From positions 1 to 35,713 of the forward strand of contig JAUVRX010000006.1 in the NCBI GenBank assembly GCA_030597375.1: DNA of 35,713 nucleotides. Reading direction: 5' to 3'. The DNA comes from Acidobacteriota bacterium. GTDB lineage: Bacteria; Acidobacteriota; Thermoanaerobaculia; Multivoradales; JAHEKO01. Within the stretch, counting starts at the first letter, position 1. Each line of letters opens with the position of its first letter. Both the position numbers and the translations under genes were made by a program. The notes under the pieces are model-generated. The model saw only the letters and a list, made by a program, of their open reading frames with translations. It was not told where the DNA came from and did not search any database. Shown one piece after another: positions 1 to 7,774 of this stretch.

Positions 1-1865
1 AGGGTGGACGTTCTCTCCTTCTGCCACTGAGTCGGTTGGATCAGATTCAGCGCTACAGCGGCATCGAAAGCGCGCCACCCCGTCTCGACCGACTGGGTGG
101 CACCTCGTGGACTCGCACCAAGGAGCGTGTCAGGCGAGGGATGAAGCGTCTGGCAGGCGATCTGGTGAAGCTCTACGCGGAACGCCAGCTCGCCAAGGCG
201 CCGGCCCTGCCCAGGGACGGCGATCTGATGGCACAGTTCGAGGCGGCGTTCGAATTCGAGGAGACCGAGGATCAGCAGGAGGCCATCGTCGCGATCCGGG
301 AGGATCTAGAACGCGAGCGTCCCATGGACCGCCTACTGTGTGGTGATGTGGGCTTCGGCAAGACCGAAGTGGCCATGCGTGCCGCCTTCAAGGCGGTAGA
401 GGGAGGGTACCAGGTAGCCGTCCTGGCACCCACGACCATCCTCGCCGATCAGCACCTGGAGACCTTTCGAAGTCGATTCGACGGCTATCCGGTCCGCGTG
501 GAGATGCTCTCTCGCCGACGCACTACGGCGGAGGTCAAAGAGATTCGGCAGGGACTGACGAGCGGCGCCGTCGACATCCTCATCGGTACCCACCGCCTTC
601 TGGGTCGCGACGTGGAGCTGCCCAAGCTGGGCCTGCTTATCGTGGATGAGGAGCAGCGCTTCGGGGTGGCTCAGAAGGAACGCCTGCGGGAGCTCAAGAA
701 GAACGTTCACGTGCTGGCCATGTCCGCTACCCCGGTGCCCCGCACCCTGCAGTTGTCGCTGGCCGGAGTGCGCGATCTGTCGGTGATCGAGACCCCCCCG
801 CGCGATCGCATGGCGGTCGAGGCCGCCATCGTGCCCTTCTCGCCCGAGTTGGTGCGCGAAGCCGTGGAGTTCGAAGTCGACCGCGGTGGGCAGGTCTACT
901 ATGTGTTCAATCGCGTCGAAGGGATCGAGCAGTTCGCGGCCTACCTGCGAGAGATCCTACCCACAGTGCGTCTGACCATCGGCCACGGACAGATGGAGGA
1001 GAACGAACTGGCGCGAAGGATGCACGCCTTCAAGCAGGGAGAGTACGACCTGCTGCTGGCGACGACCATCATCGAGAACGGCATCGACATCGCCAACGTC
1101 AATACGATTCTCGTCCACCAGGCCGAGCGGTTCGGACTGGCGCAGCTCTATCAGCTCCGTGGCCGGGTGGGCCGCAGCGATCAGCTGGCATACTGCTATC
1201 TGCTGGTGCCGGATGATCGGGTACTGAAGGGCGAGGCCCGTAAGCGCCTGCACGCCATCCGTGAGTTCACTGAGCTGGGGGCCGGTTTTCGAGTCGCCGC
1301 TCGGGATCTCGAGATTCGGGGAGCTGGCAATCTCCTCGGCGCAGAGCAGAGTGGTCACATCGCCGCCGTCGGCATCGAGACCTATCTCAAGATGTTGGAG
1401 GAGACGGTTCGCGAGCTGCGCGGAGAGGACGTCAAGGCGGTGCCCTCGGTGGCCCTGGATCTGCCGCTCAGCGTCACCATCCCCAGCGACTACCTGTCGG
1501 ATGCCAATCTCAGAATGGAGATCTACCAGAGAATCGCCTCGGGCGAGGTGGATGAGACCGAGCTTCTGGCCGAGCTGAAGGATCGCTTCGGGCCTCCACC
1601 CCCCCCGGTCTACGGGCTGCTCGAAGCGACCTCTCTCAAACGGTTGGCGGAGTCCATGAGGGTCCAGTCGATCTCGCACCAGGGCCAGAAACTGCAGATT
1701 CGCTTGCGACGGGAGTCGAGCATCGACGTCGATCGCCTGGTACGGATGGTCTCCGAGAGGTCCGGCCTGAGCTTCAGCCCGAGTGGGATCCTCGTGCTCG
1801 AGCAGGTTGGGGGAGCTCAGGCTCTGCACCGAGCCAAGCAGCTGCTGGAGGAGATCCGCGAATGA
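1..1865 (+). CDS. mfd: Transcription-repair coupling factor Mfd, C-terminal part (5' truncated by window edge)
   Basis: Mfd is a DNA translocase that removes RNA polymerase stalled at lesions and recruits the UvrA nucleotide excision repair machinery. The frame is open from base 3 with no stop, so the gene starts outside the window; about 620 of the usual ~1150 residues are present. The first residues match the end of the CarD-like RNA polymerase interaction domain (LDQIQRY, then a KLGG-like segment). The RecG-like helicase motor follows: Walker A GDVGFGKTE near base 345, DEEQ box (VDEEQRFG) near 645, motif III SATPVPRT near 725, and helicase motifs IIENGIDI and QLRGRVGR near 1070-1170. The last ~150 residues are the Mfd C-terminal domain (TRCF). 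The stop overlaps the start of the next gene by 4 bases (ATGA), so it is co-transcribed with the two secreted foldases. Identification is very secure. Confidence 0.97.
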   Translation, partial: GGRSLLLPLSRLDQIQRYSGIESAPPRLDRLGGTSWTRTKERVRRGMKRLAGDLVKLYAERQLAKAPALPRDGDLMAQFEAAFEFEETEDQQEAIVAIREDLERERPMDRLLCGDVGFGKTEVAMRAAFKAVEGGYQVAVLAPTTILADQHLETFRSRFDGYPVRVEMLSRRRTTAEVKEIRQGLTSGAVDILIGTHRLLGRDVELPKLGLLIVDEEQRFGVAQKERLRELKKNVHVLAMSATPVPRTLQLSLAGVRDLSVIETPPRDRMAVEAAIVPFSPELVREAVEFEVDRGGQVYYVFNRVEGIEQFAAYLREILPTVRLTIGHGQMEENELARRMHAFKQGEYDLLLATTIIENGIDIANVNTILVHQAERFGLAQLYQLRGRVGRSDQLAYCYLLVPDDRVLKGEARKRLHAIREFTELGAGFRVAARDLEIRGAGNLLGAEQSGHIAAVGIETYLKMLEETVRELRGEDVKAVPSVALDLPLSVTIPSDYLSDANLRMEIYQRIASGEVDETELLAELKDRFGPPPPPVYGLLEATSLKRLAESMRVQSISHQGQKLQIRLRRESSIDVDRLVRMVSERSGLSFSPSGILVLEQVGGAQALHRAKQLLEEIRE

Positions 1866-2683
1866 AGCGGCTGCAGCATTTCTTGTGGCTCGGAATAGGG
1901 GCGACGCTGCTGACAGGGGGCTGCCGGGAAGCTCCTCCGGCGCCGGATGTAGTGGCTGAGATCGGCGACCAGGAGCTGCATTTCACGGACTTTCAGCGCT
2001 ATCTGGAGGCGAATGCGGGCGAGCCGGGAGGGGGTCTGGAGGACAAGGTCTCGAGCGCTCTGTTCGATGGTTTTCTGGAGGAGTGCCTGATTTCGCGGTG
2101 GGCCTTGGACGAGGGAATCGTAACGGCGAGCGCCAGCAGGCAGGCCGGGGTCGACGCGGTCCTCTCCGGGCTGGCGGCATCCGAGGTGTCCGCCAGGGCG
2201 GTGGCGTCCTACTATGACGAGCACCGCGACCAGCTTCATCGACCGGAGAGAGTCCATCTCCAGCAGATCCTGCTCGGTGATCGCGTGGTGGCGGCGGAGG
2301 CGCGCGCCGCATGGGACGCCGGGATGCCGTTCAGGGAAGTCGTCGCCCTCTATGAGCAGCAGAGCTTGCTGCTCGGCAGCGACGAAGGTGATCTGGCCAG
2401 AGAGGAGTTGCCGTTGATCTTCGCGGACGCCATCTTCGACCTGCAGCCGGGCGAAGTGAGTGAGGTTTTCGGCGCCGACTACGGATTTCACCTCTTCAGG
2501 GTCACTGAGCGCCTTCCAGCAGGCGTACCTTCGTTGGAACAGGTAGAAGAGGCGGTACGCCGAGAATTGCTGAGGCTGGAAGCGGCCAGCGGTCTGGGAA
2601 AGCTGGTGGAGAGGGCTCGACGGCGCTACAATGTTCGGGTTTTCGAGAGGAACCTGCCTTTCGAGTACACGGGTGAGAACTGA
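1862..2683 (+). CDS. Parvulin-like (PpiC/SurA-type) peptidyl-prolyl isomerase lipoprotein
   Basis: A 273-residue secreted lipoprotein. Residues 1-21 form a lipoprotein signal peptide with lipobox LTGGC; Cys21 would be lipidated, anchoring the protein to a membrane facing the periplasm. Residues ~25-125 are helical, like the N-terminal chaperone part of SurA/PrsA. Residues ~130-225 resemble a rotamase (parvulin) domain, with the late conserved pattern GEVSEVFGADYGFHLFRV. The usual parvulin start (R-H-I-L) reads VHLQQILL, so the catalytic histidine seems to be glutamine and the domain may act only as a chaperone. The ATG overlaps the mfd stop. The next gene is a second, related protein, suggesting a paired outer-membrane or periplasmic folding function. 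The family call is good; catalytic activity is doubtful. Confidence 0.85.
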   Translation: MKRLQHFLWLGIGATLLTGGCREAPPAPDVVAEIGDQELHFTDFQRYLEANAGEPGGGLEDKVSSALFDGFLEECLISRWALDEGIVTASASRQAGVDAVLSGLAASEVSARAVASYYDEHRDQLHRPERVHLQQILLGDRVVAAEARAAWDAGMPFREVVALYEQQSLLLGSDEGDLAREELPLIFADAIFDLQPGEVSEVFGADYGFHLFRVTERLPAGVPSLEQVEEAVRRELLRLEAASGLGKLVERARRRYNVRVFERNLPFEYTGEN

Positions 2684-2687
2684 TCCC

Positions 2688-3839
2688 ATGCGAAGTTGGC
2701 TCAATCCTTTCTTGGTGCTCTGTCTTCTGCTGTCGATAGTCTCCGTCGGCGTCGCCGAGGTCAATGAGATCGTCTTGCGTGTCAACGAACGGATCGCGAC
2801 GACCTACGACTACAACAGCGAGCGTATGGAGCGATTCGAGGCAATCCAGCAGGCCGACAGTTTGACGGAAGAACGGAAGCAGGAGCTCCTTGCCGTTCTG
2901 GGTGAGACGGTGATGGAGGACATCTTCGAGCAACTGTTGATGCTGTCGCGGGCCGATCAGCTCAAGCTCCAGGTCTCGCCGAGCGAGATCGACGAAGCTC
3001 TTGAACGCACGAAGGAGGGCTTCGGCATCAAGACCGCGGCCGAATTTCGGACCGCCCTCGCGGCGGCCGGCCTGACGGAAGAGAGACTCCGTGTCAGGTT
3101 GGAGAAGTCGCGGCTGGTTCAAAAGGTCATGGGACAGGAGGTCTACCCCCGGGTTTCCCTTGATGAAGAGGATCTGCGGCGCTTCTACCAGTCCCATGCC
3201 GAGGACTTTCAGGTGCCGCTGCGCCTGAATCTGCGCGAAGTGGTCCTTCTGGAGTCCAGTGGCCTGAATGTGGACGATCTGGCACTGCTGGCCGAAGAGA
3301 TCCGCCAACAGCTGAGCACAGGGCGGGACCTGGACGAGGTCGTAGCGCCCTACCGGGAGGAAGGCGTTTCAACGGGTGTCGTCGATCTCGGCTGGGTTGA
3401 AGTGGGAGACCTGGACAGAGAGCTCGAAGAGGCCGTTTGGGGGCTGGGGACCGGGGAGGTAAGTCCTGCCATCCATGGGCGTGGTGGCCTGCATATTCTC
3501 GTCGTCGCAGAGCGGCAGGAGGCGAGGCTGCTCGATTTCGTCGAGGTCCAGGATCGGATCCACTCCATCGAACAGGGTCGCCTGATGCAAGACGAGATGG
3601 AGAAGTACATCGAAGAGCTGAAGAACAATTCCTACATCGTCGCTAATCCGCCACCCGAGGCCGCAGGCTTCAGGTCCTCCCTGGTGTCTTCCCTACCCAG
3701 CGAGTTGGATGCCTTCCGGGATCTCGAACCGGGGCTCGGCGACGCTTTGCCGCTGGAGATTCTCTCGGAAGAGCCGGCCGGAGCTCCGGAGGAGCCATCC
3801 TCTGAGTCCTCGGCTGACCCACCCCCAGAGGGAAGCTGA
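2688..3839 (+). CDS. SurA-like periplasmic chaperone / parvulin-domain protein
   Basis: A 383-residue exported protein. The ATG at 2688 was chosen because it gives a clean signal peptide (basic MRSW, then a hydrophobic core to about residue 23) and lies 5 bases after the preceding stop; an upstream in-frame start at 2631 would put 19 extra residues before the signal. Residues ~25-165 match the SurA N-terminal domain: the order VNEIVLRVNERIATTYDY, then a long helical region, is typical. Residues ~168-300 are a parvulin fold (GVVDLGWVEVGDLD, then GEVSPAIHGRGGLHILVV). The position of the catalytic histidine is glutamate (NLREVVLL), so isomerase activity is uncertain. The last ~35 residues are rich in Pro, Ser and Glu and probably disordered. 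SurA proteins deliver outer-membrane proteins to the BAM complex; that role is inferred here. Confidence 0.85.
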   Translation: MRSWLNPFLVLCLLLSIVSVGVAEVNEIVLRVNERIATTYDYNSERMERFEAIQQADSLTEERKQELLAVLGETVMEDIFEQLLMLSRADQLKLQVSPSEIDEALERTKEGFGIKTAAEFRTALAAAGLTEERLRVRLEKSRLVQKVMGQEVYPRVSLDEEDLRRFYQSHAEDFQVPLRLNLREVVLLESSGLNVDDLALLAEEIRQQLSTGRDLDEVVAPYREEGVSTGVVDLGWVEVGDLDRELEEAVWGLGTGEVSPAIHGRGGLHILVVAERQEARLLDFVEVQDRIHSIEQGRLMQDEMEKYIEELKNNSYIVANPPPEAAGFRSSLVSSLPSELDAFRDLEPGLGDALPLEILSEEPAGAPEEPSSESSADPPPEGS

Positions 3840-3950
3840 CCCCACTGAACCCGGTGGGCTTGGCCACGCCTGACTCGAGATCACCTTTCACTCTCCGAAC
3901 AGCCTGATTTTCCATCGTTTTTCGACCGTTGGATGGATGGATTTGGGTGG

Positions 3951-3975
3951 TGGAGAAAAATGGACAAAAGTGGAC
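3951..3975 (+). promoter_or_regulatory. Probable MraZ operator: three TGGAN repeats at 10-bp spacing
   Basis: TGGAG, TGGAC and TGGAC begin at 3951, 3961 and 3971, each followed by a 5-base A-rich spacer, so the units repeat at exactly one helical turn. MraZ proteins of other bacteria bind 5-base TGGGN direct repeats with 5-base spacers in front of their own operon. The geometry here is the same with A in place of the third G. The middle repeat contains the -35 box, so binding would block RNA polymerase. Binding itself is inferred. Confidence 0.75.
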
Positions 3976-3989
3976 TGCGGTGCTACACT
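3961..3989 (+). promoter_or_regulatory. Promoter of the dcw cluster (mraZ promoter)
   Basis: The -35 box TGGACA (3961-3966, 5 of 6 matches to TTGACA) and the -10 box TACACT (3984-3989, 4 of 6) are separated by 17 bp. Transcription should start near 3996, giving a leader of about 28 bases before mraZ. The promoter overlaps the TGGAN repeats. No other clear promoter is visible until ftsZ, so this one may drive the whole cluster. Confidence 0.7.
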
Positions 3990-4023
3990 GCGCAGCGATC
4001 TATTGCTTTAGGTGGACGGGTCA

Positions 4024-4464
4024 ATGTTTCGTGGAAGCGCGCCCACAAGAATCGATGACAAAGGCCGGCTCAAGGTGCCAACCGGCTTCCGTCGTCACAT
4101 GGAGGAGAGGTACGGCAAGGACGTTTTCATGACCTCCGTCCTGGGGGACTCCGTTCTGCTCTATCCGCTACAGGTGTGGGAAGAGATCGAGGCTCGCTTG
4201 GCGGCCCTTCCGTCGACCGACAGGGCGAAGCAACGCTACCTGGAGAGGGTCAGCTATTACGGTCAGCAGGGGAAGCTCGACGGTCAGGGAAGAGTCGTGA
4301 TTCCCCCGCTTTTGAGACAAAGCGCTGCGATGAGCGGTGAAGTGGTGGTCAGTGCCCGATTGGATCACCTCGAAGTCTGGAACCGTCAGCGGCTCCAGAC
4401 CCGCTTTGCCGAGCAGCCCTTCGACGAAGAAGACTTCAACTACTTGAGCGACAAGGGAATCTAG
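4024..4464 (+). CDS. mraZ: Transcriptional regulator MraZ
   Basis: First gene of the dcw cluster; a DNA-binding protein of the AbrB/SpoVT fold that in other bacteria represses its own operon. At 146 residues it has the usual length. The two family repeats are visible, each with a D-x-x-G-R motif: DDKGRLKVP near residue 12 and DGQGRVVIP near residue 87. The ATG at 4024 has AGGTGG upstream (4011-4016) with 7 bases of spacing; an in-frame GTG at 4012 would bury that site, so 4024 is preferred. The gene ends in TAG, showing that TAG acts as a normal stop here. The upstream TGGAN repeats support autoregulation. Confidence 0.96.
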   Translation: MFRGSAPTRIDDKGRLKVPTGFRRHMEERYGKDVFMTSVLGDSVLLYPLQVWEEIEARLAALPSTDRAKQRYLERVSYYGQQGKLDGQGRVVIPPLLRQSAAMSGEVVVSARLDHLEVWNRQRLQTRFAEQPFDEEDFNYLSDKGI

Positions 4465-4513
4465 GTGTTCGGATTGTCTCATCGCTCGATGGCAGTTCAT
4501 TGAATCGGCGAAC

Positions 4514-5437
4514 GTGCGGCACATACCCGTTCTGCTAGAGGAGGCAATTGCTCTCCTGGCGCCTGAGCGGGGTGGCCTGTTCGTGGACTGCACGCTGGGC
4601 CTGGGTGGCCATACCGCAGCTTTGCTGGCGGCCAGCCCGACGGCCCGCGTCATCGGGATCGATCGAGACCCGGAAGCTCTACGGCTGGCTGCATCGCGGC
4701 TGCAACCGTTCGCCGAGAGGGTGCGCCTGTTGCCTGGGGAGTTTTCTCGCTTGGAGGAGTTGCTCGAGGCGGCGCAGGTCGACAGGGTCGACGGCATTCT
4801 CGCGGACCTCGGTGTCTCCTCGCTGCAGCTTGAAACGGCTGAGCGGGGATTCAGCTTCCGCTTGGAGGGACCGTTGGATATGCGGATGGGACCAGGTGAA
4901 CTGACCGCCAGCGAGGTGGTCAATCAGTACAGGGAGGACGACTTGCAGAGGATATTCAGAGACTACGGTGAAGAGAGACAGGCACGTCGGATCGCGCGAG
5001 CCATCGTCTCTCGGCGCGAGGAACGAGCCATCCACAACACCTCCGACCTTCGCCAGGTGGTTCACAAGGTCCTGGGCCGCCAACCGAGCCACAGAAGGAG
5101 GAGGATCGACCCCGCGACCCGAGTCTTTCAGGCCATTCGCATCGAGGTCAACGAGGAGCTCGCCGGCCTCGAGATTCTCCTCGATCAGGCGGTTCGCCTG
5201 TTGCACCGAGACGGGCGGTTGGTGGTGATCTCCTACCACAGTCTCGAGGATCGCATCGTCAAGAACAAGCTGCGAGACCTGGCCAGGGGCGAGGTGGATC
5301 AAATCACCGGCCGGCCCAGGTCGGAGACTCAGGTCATCGAGGTGCTCACCAAGCGGCCGATCCGCCCAGGCGAGGCCGAGCTTGCCGCCAATCCCAGGTC
5401 GAGGTCGGCACGGCTGCGGGCCGCCAGGAGGCTATGA
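4514..5437 (+). CDS. rsmH: 16S rRNA (cytosine1402-N4)-methyltransferase RsmH
   Basis: A 307-residue SAM-dependent enzyme that methylates N4 of C1402 in the decoding centre of 16S rRNA; also known as MraW. The N-terminus HIPVLLEEAI, the SAM motif DCTLGLGGHT near residue 24, the acidic IGIDRDPEAL motif, ADLGVSSLQLE, and the C-terminal ISYHSLEDRIVKN and RSRSARLRAA are all typical. The start is GTG at 4514, 49 bases after mraZ, with no strong Shine-Dalgarno sequence. It sits in its usual place directly after mraZ. Confidence 0.96.
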   Translation: MRHIPVLLEEAIALLAPERGGLFVDCTLGLGGHTAALLAASPTARVIGIDRDPEALRLAASRLQPFAERVRLLPGEFSRLEELLEAAQVDRVDGILADLGVSSLQLETAERGFSFRLEGPLDMRMGPGELTASEVVNQYREDDLQRIFRDYGEERQARRIARAIVSRREERAIHNTSDLRQVVHKVLGRQPSHRRRRIDPATRVFQAIRIEVNEELAGLEILLDQAVRLLHRDGRLVVISYHSLEDRIVKNKLRDLARGEVDQITGRPRSETQVIEVLTKRPIRPGEAELAANPRSRSARLRAARRL

Positions 5438-5441
5438 CCCT

Positions 5442-5786
5442 TTGAGCAGCACCTACGTCGTCCGCCGACCGGTCCTCAATAGCTATCTGGTTCGCCAGCG
5501 GGACCGAAAACGTCGAAAAGAGCTTGGCCTCGTCCTGGTCGTCATTCTGCCCCTGGCGATCGGGCTTCTGGGATACGTGTGGCTGAATCTGGAGCTCATC
5601 GATAGCGGCTACGAGGTGCATGATCTCGAAAGGACCCTCAAGCAGGAAGGGCAACTCCAGCGCGAGTTGTCCGTGGAAGCGGCCTATCTGTCCAGCCCAG
5701 CACAGGTTCAGTCGCGAGCCTCGACGGAGTTGGGAATGGTCCCGACGACCCTCGACAGGCTCATCTTTCTCGAGGAGATCCCGTGA
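5442..5786 (+). CDS. ftsL: Cell division protein FtsL
   Basis: A small bitopic division protein of 114 residues. It has a basic cytoplasmic N-terminus (RQRDRKRRKE), one membrane segment at about residues 32-52 (LVLVVILPLAIGLLGYVW), and a short periplasmic coiled-coil-like segment ending in a motif like those in which FtsL meets FtsI (RASTELGMVP). Sequence conservation in FtsL is low, so the call rests on architecture and position between rsmH and ftsI. I chose TTG at 5442: AGGAGG at 5426-5431 lies 10 bases upstream, and the earlier in-frame start (5382) is inside rsmH. FtsL with FtsB and FtsQ activates septal peptidoglycan synthesis by FtsW-FtsI. The last bases overlap the GTG start of ftsI. 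Confidence 0.85.
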   Translation: MSSTYVVRRPVLNSYLVRQRDRKRRKELGLVLVVILPLAIGLLGYVWLNLELIDSGYEVHDLERTLKQEGQLQRELSVEAAYLSSPAQVQSRASTELGMVPTTLDRLIFLEEIP

Positions 5787-7774
5787 AGAGTCGCCTGCTC
5801 TTGAGCCTGGTGATCCTGGCGCTGTGGACCGGTGGCATCGTCTACCGCCTGACGCAGCTACAGATATGGGATCACGAGCACTATAGCCTCAGGGCCCAGG
5901 GGCAGCATCACCGAAAGGTCTAGCTGCAGGCCCCCCGGGGGACGATCTTCGATGCCCGCGGTCGCGAGCTGGCCGTCTCGGTCGAGGTGGATTCCGTGTG
6001 GGTGGATCCGTCGAGGGTCGAGAATCCTGAAGCCATGGCCAACCAGCTCTCCAAGGTGCTGGAGATCGATCCCAAGGCTCTGGTCCGCAGCATGGACAGC
6101 GCCCGAGAGTTCGTCTGGGTGGCCCGTCTTCTGGACCCACCCCAGGCAGCGGCTGTACGCGAGCTGAACCTGAGCGGCGTCGGCTACCTCAAGGAGAGCA
6201 AGCGGTACTACCCGATGCGACAGCTGGCCTCCCAGGTGGTCGGCTTCGCCGGCGTGGACAGCCGTGGACTCGAGGGTCTCGAGGGGATCTACAACGAACT
6301 GGTGGCGGGTCAGGCAGCGCGACGCGATGTTCTCCGTGACGCCCGACGCGGCACGGTGCTGCTGCCGGCCCTGTCATTTCGGGACCCAGAGCCCGGCAGC
6401 GACCTCTATCTCACCATCGATGTCTGGATTCAGTACCTGCTGGAAAAGGAGCTGGCAGCAGCCGTGGAGAGGACCGAGGCCAAGAGTGGAACGGCCCTGA
6501 TCCTGGACCCCAACAGTGGGGCCATCCTGGCCATGGCCTCCGTGCCGACCTTCGATCCGAATCACTTTGGTGACTATGGCCGAGAGCAATGGAGAAACCG
6601 GGCGGTAACGGATTCTCTCGAGCCCGGGTCGACGTTCAAGATGGTCACCGCTGCCGCTGCCCTCGAGGCCAATCTCGTCGATCCCAGCGACATCTTCGAC
6701 TGCGAGAGGGGCAGCGTGGTGGTCATGGGGAAGCGAATCCGCGACCACCATTCGTTTGATCGACTCACCTTCCGAGAGATCATCGCGAAGTCCAGCAACG
6801 TCGGGGCGATCAAGCTCGGGCTACTGGTGGGAGAGTCCGCCCTCTACGAACAGATCCGCAGGTTCGGTTTCGGTAGGCTGACGGGAGTCGACCTGCCCGG
6901 CGAGAGCGCCGGCCTCTTGCAGCCCGTCGAGCGTTGGCACAAACGGGCAGTGGCCTACATGTCCTTCGGGCAGGGCCTGTCGGTGACATCTCTGCAGCTG
7001 GCCTCGGCCTTTGCGGCCGTTGCCAATGGCGGCCTGTTGTATCGGCCATACGTGGTGGAAGCGGTGGCAAAGGAAGGCGTCCGCGTCCCGGTGGAAGGCA
7101 AGCCGGAGGTGATGGGACGAGCAGTGAGCAAGGCCACGGCTCGGACGCTGGAGAGGCTGCTCGAGGCGGTCGTCGAGGAGGGAACAGGCAAGAAAGCTGC
7201 TATCGACGGTTACCGGGTGGCCGGCAAGACCGGCACCGCCCAGAAGGCTGCTGCCAGCGGTGGATACGCGCAGGGACGGTATGTTGCCAGCTTCGTTGGT
7301 TTTGCGCCGGCTCGGCGACCGAGGTTGGTGGGATTGGTGGCCCTCGACGAGCCGAACCCGAGAATCGGCTATCACGGCGGCGGTGTGGCGGCTCCCGTCT
7401 TCTCGGCCGTGGTCGGTCCCGCGCTGCTCTATCTCGGCGTTCCTCCAGAGCGCCAGCCCATGGAGGTCTGGCCCGGAGAGAAGAGCCCGGTCGAGCCGCC
7501 TGCCTTGATTGCCTCGATTCCGTCCGCAGGGGAGTCCTCCAACACCCTACCTTCCCAGGAGTTGCTGGTCTCGGACCCCAGCGGTGAAGAATCTCTGCCC
7601 GACTTCACGGGCCTGACTGCCCGGCAAGCGGTGGTGCAGACCGCGACGTTCGGTCTGAGGGTGAATCTCCACGGACGTGGGCTCGTGAGTCGCCAGGCGC
7701 CATCCCCAGGGTCACCGGTCGAGACGGCACAAGGCAGGATCGAACTGTGGTTGGCAGCGGGCTCGAGTCGATGA
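5783..7774 (+). CDS. ftsI: Division transpeptidase FtsI (PBP3/SpoVD-type, with PASTA domain), interrupted by an in-frame TAG
   Basis: A class B penicillin-binding protein that cross-links septal peptidoglycan together with FtsW. Full reading from GTG 5783 (GTGA overlap with ftsL) gives 663 codons: membrane anchor at residues 4-22, pedestal domain, and transpeptidase with GSTFK (Ser283), SSN (337-339) and KTG (482-484), then a C-terminal PASTA domain from about residue 605 (LPDFTGLTARQA). Codon 47 (5921-5923) is TAG, lying between HHRKV and LQAPRGTIFD, exactly where homologues have one ordinary residue. The frame is perfect on both sides. Taken literally, only a 46-residue stub is made, or translation restarts inside without the membrane anchor. 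Since ftsI is essential and the rest is intact, a sequencing error or very recent mutation (for example GAG to TAG) is the likeliest cause. Family call certain. Confidence 0.9.

Noticed and set aside
3841-3858. CCCAC...GTGGG hairpin as a terminator after the SurA-like gene
   Set aside because: Only a 5-bp stem with an 8-base loop and no T-tract.
5921-5923. Genetic code reassignment or pyrrolysine at TAG
   Set aside because: At least six other genes in the window end with TAG, and FtsI has no known pyrrolysine.
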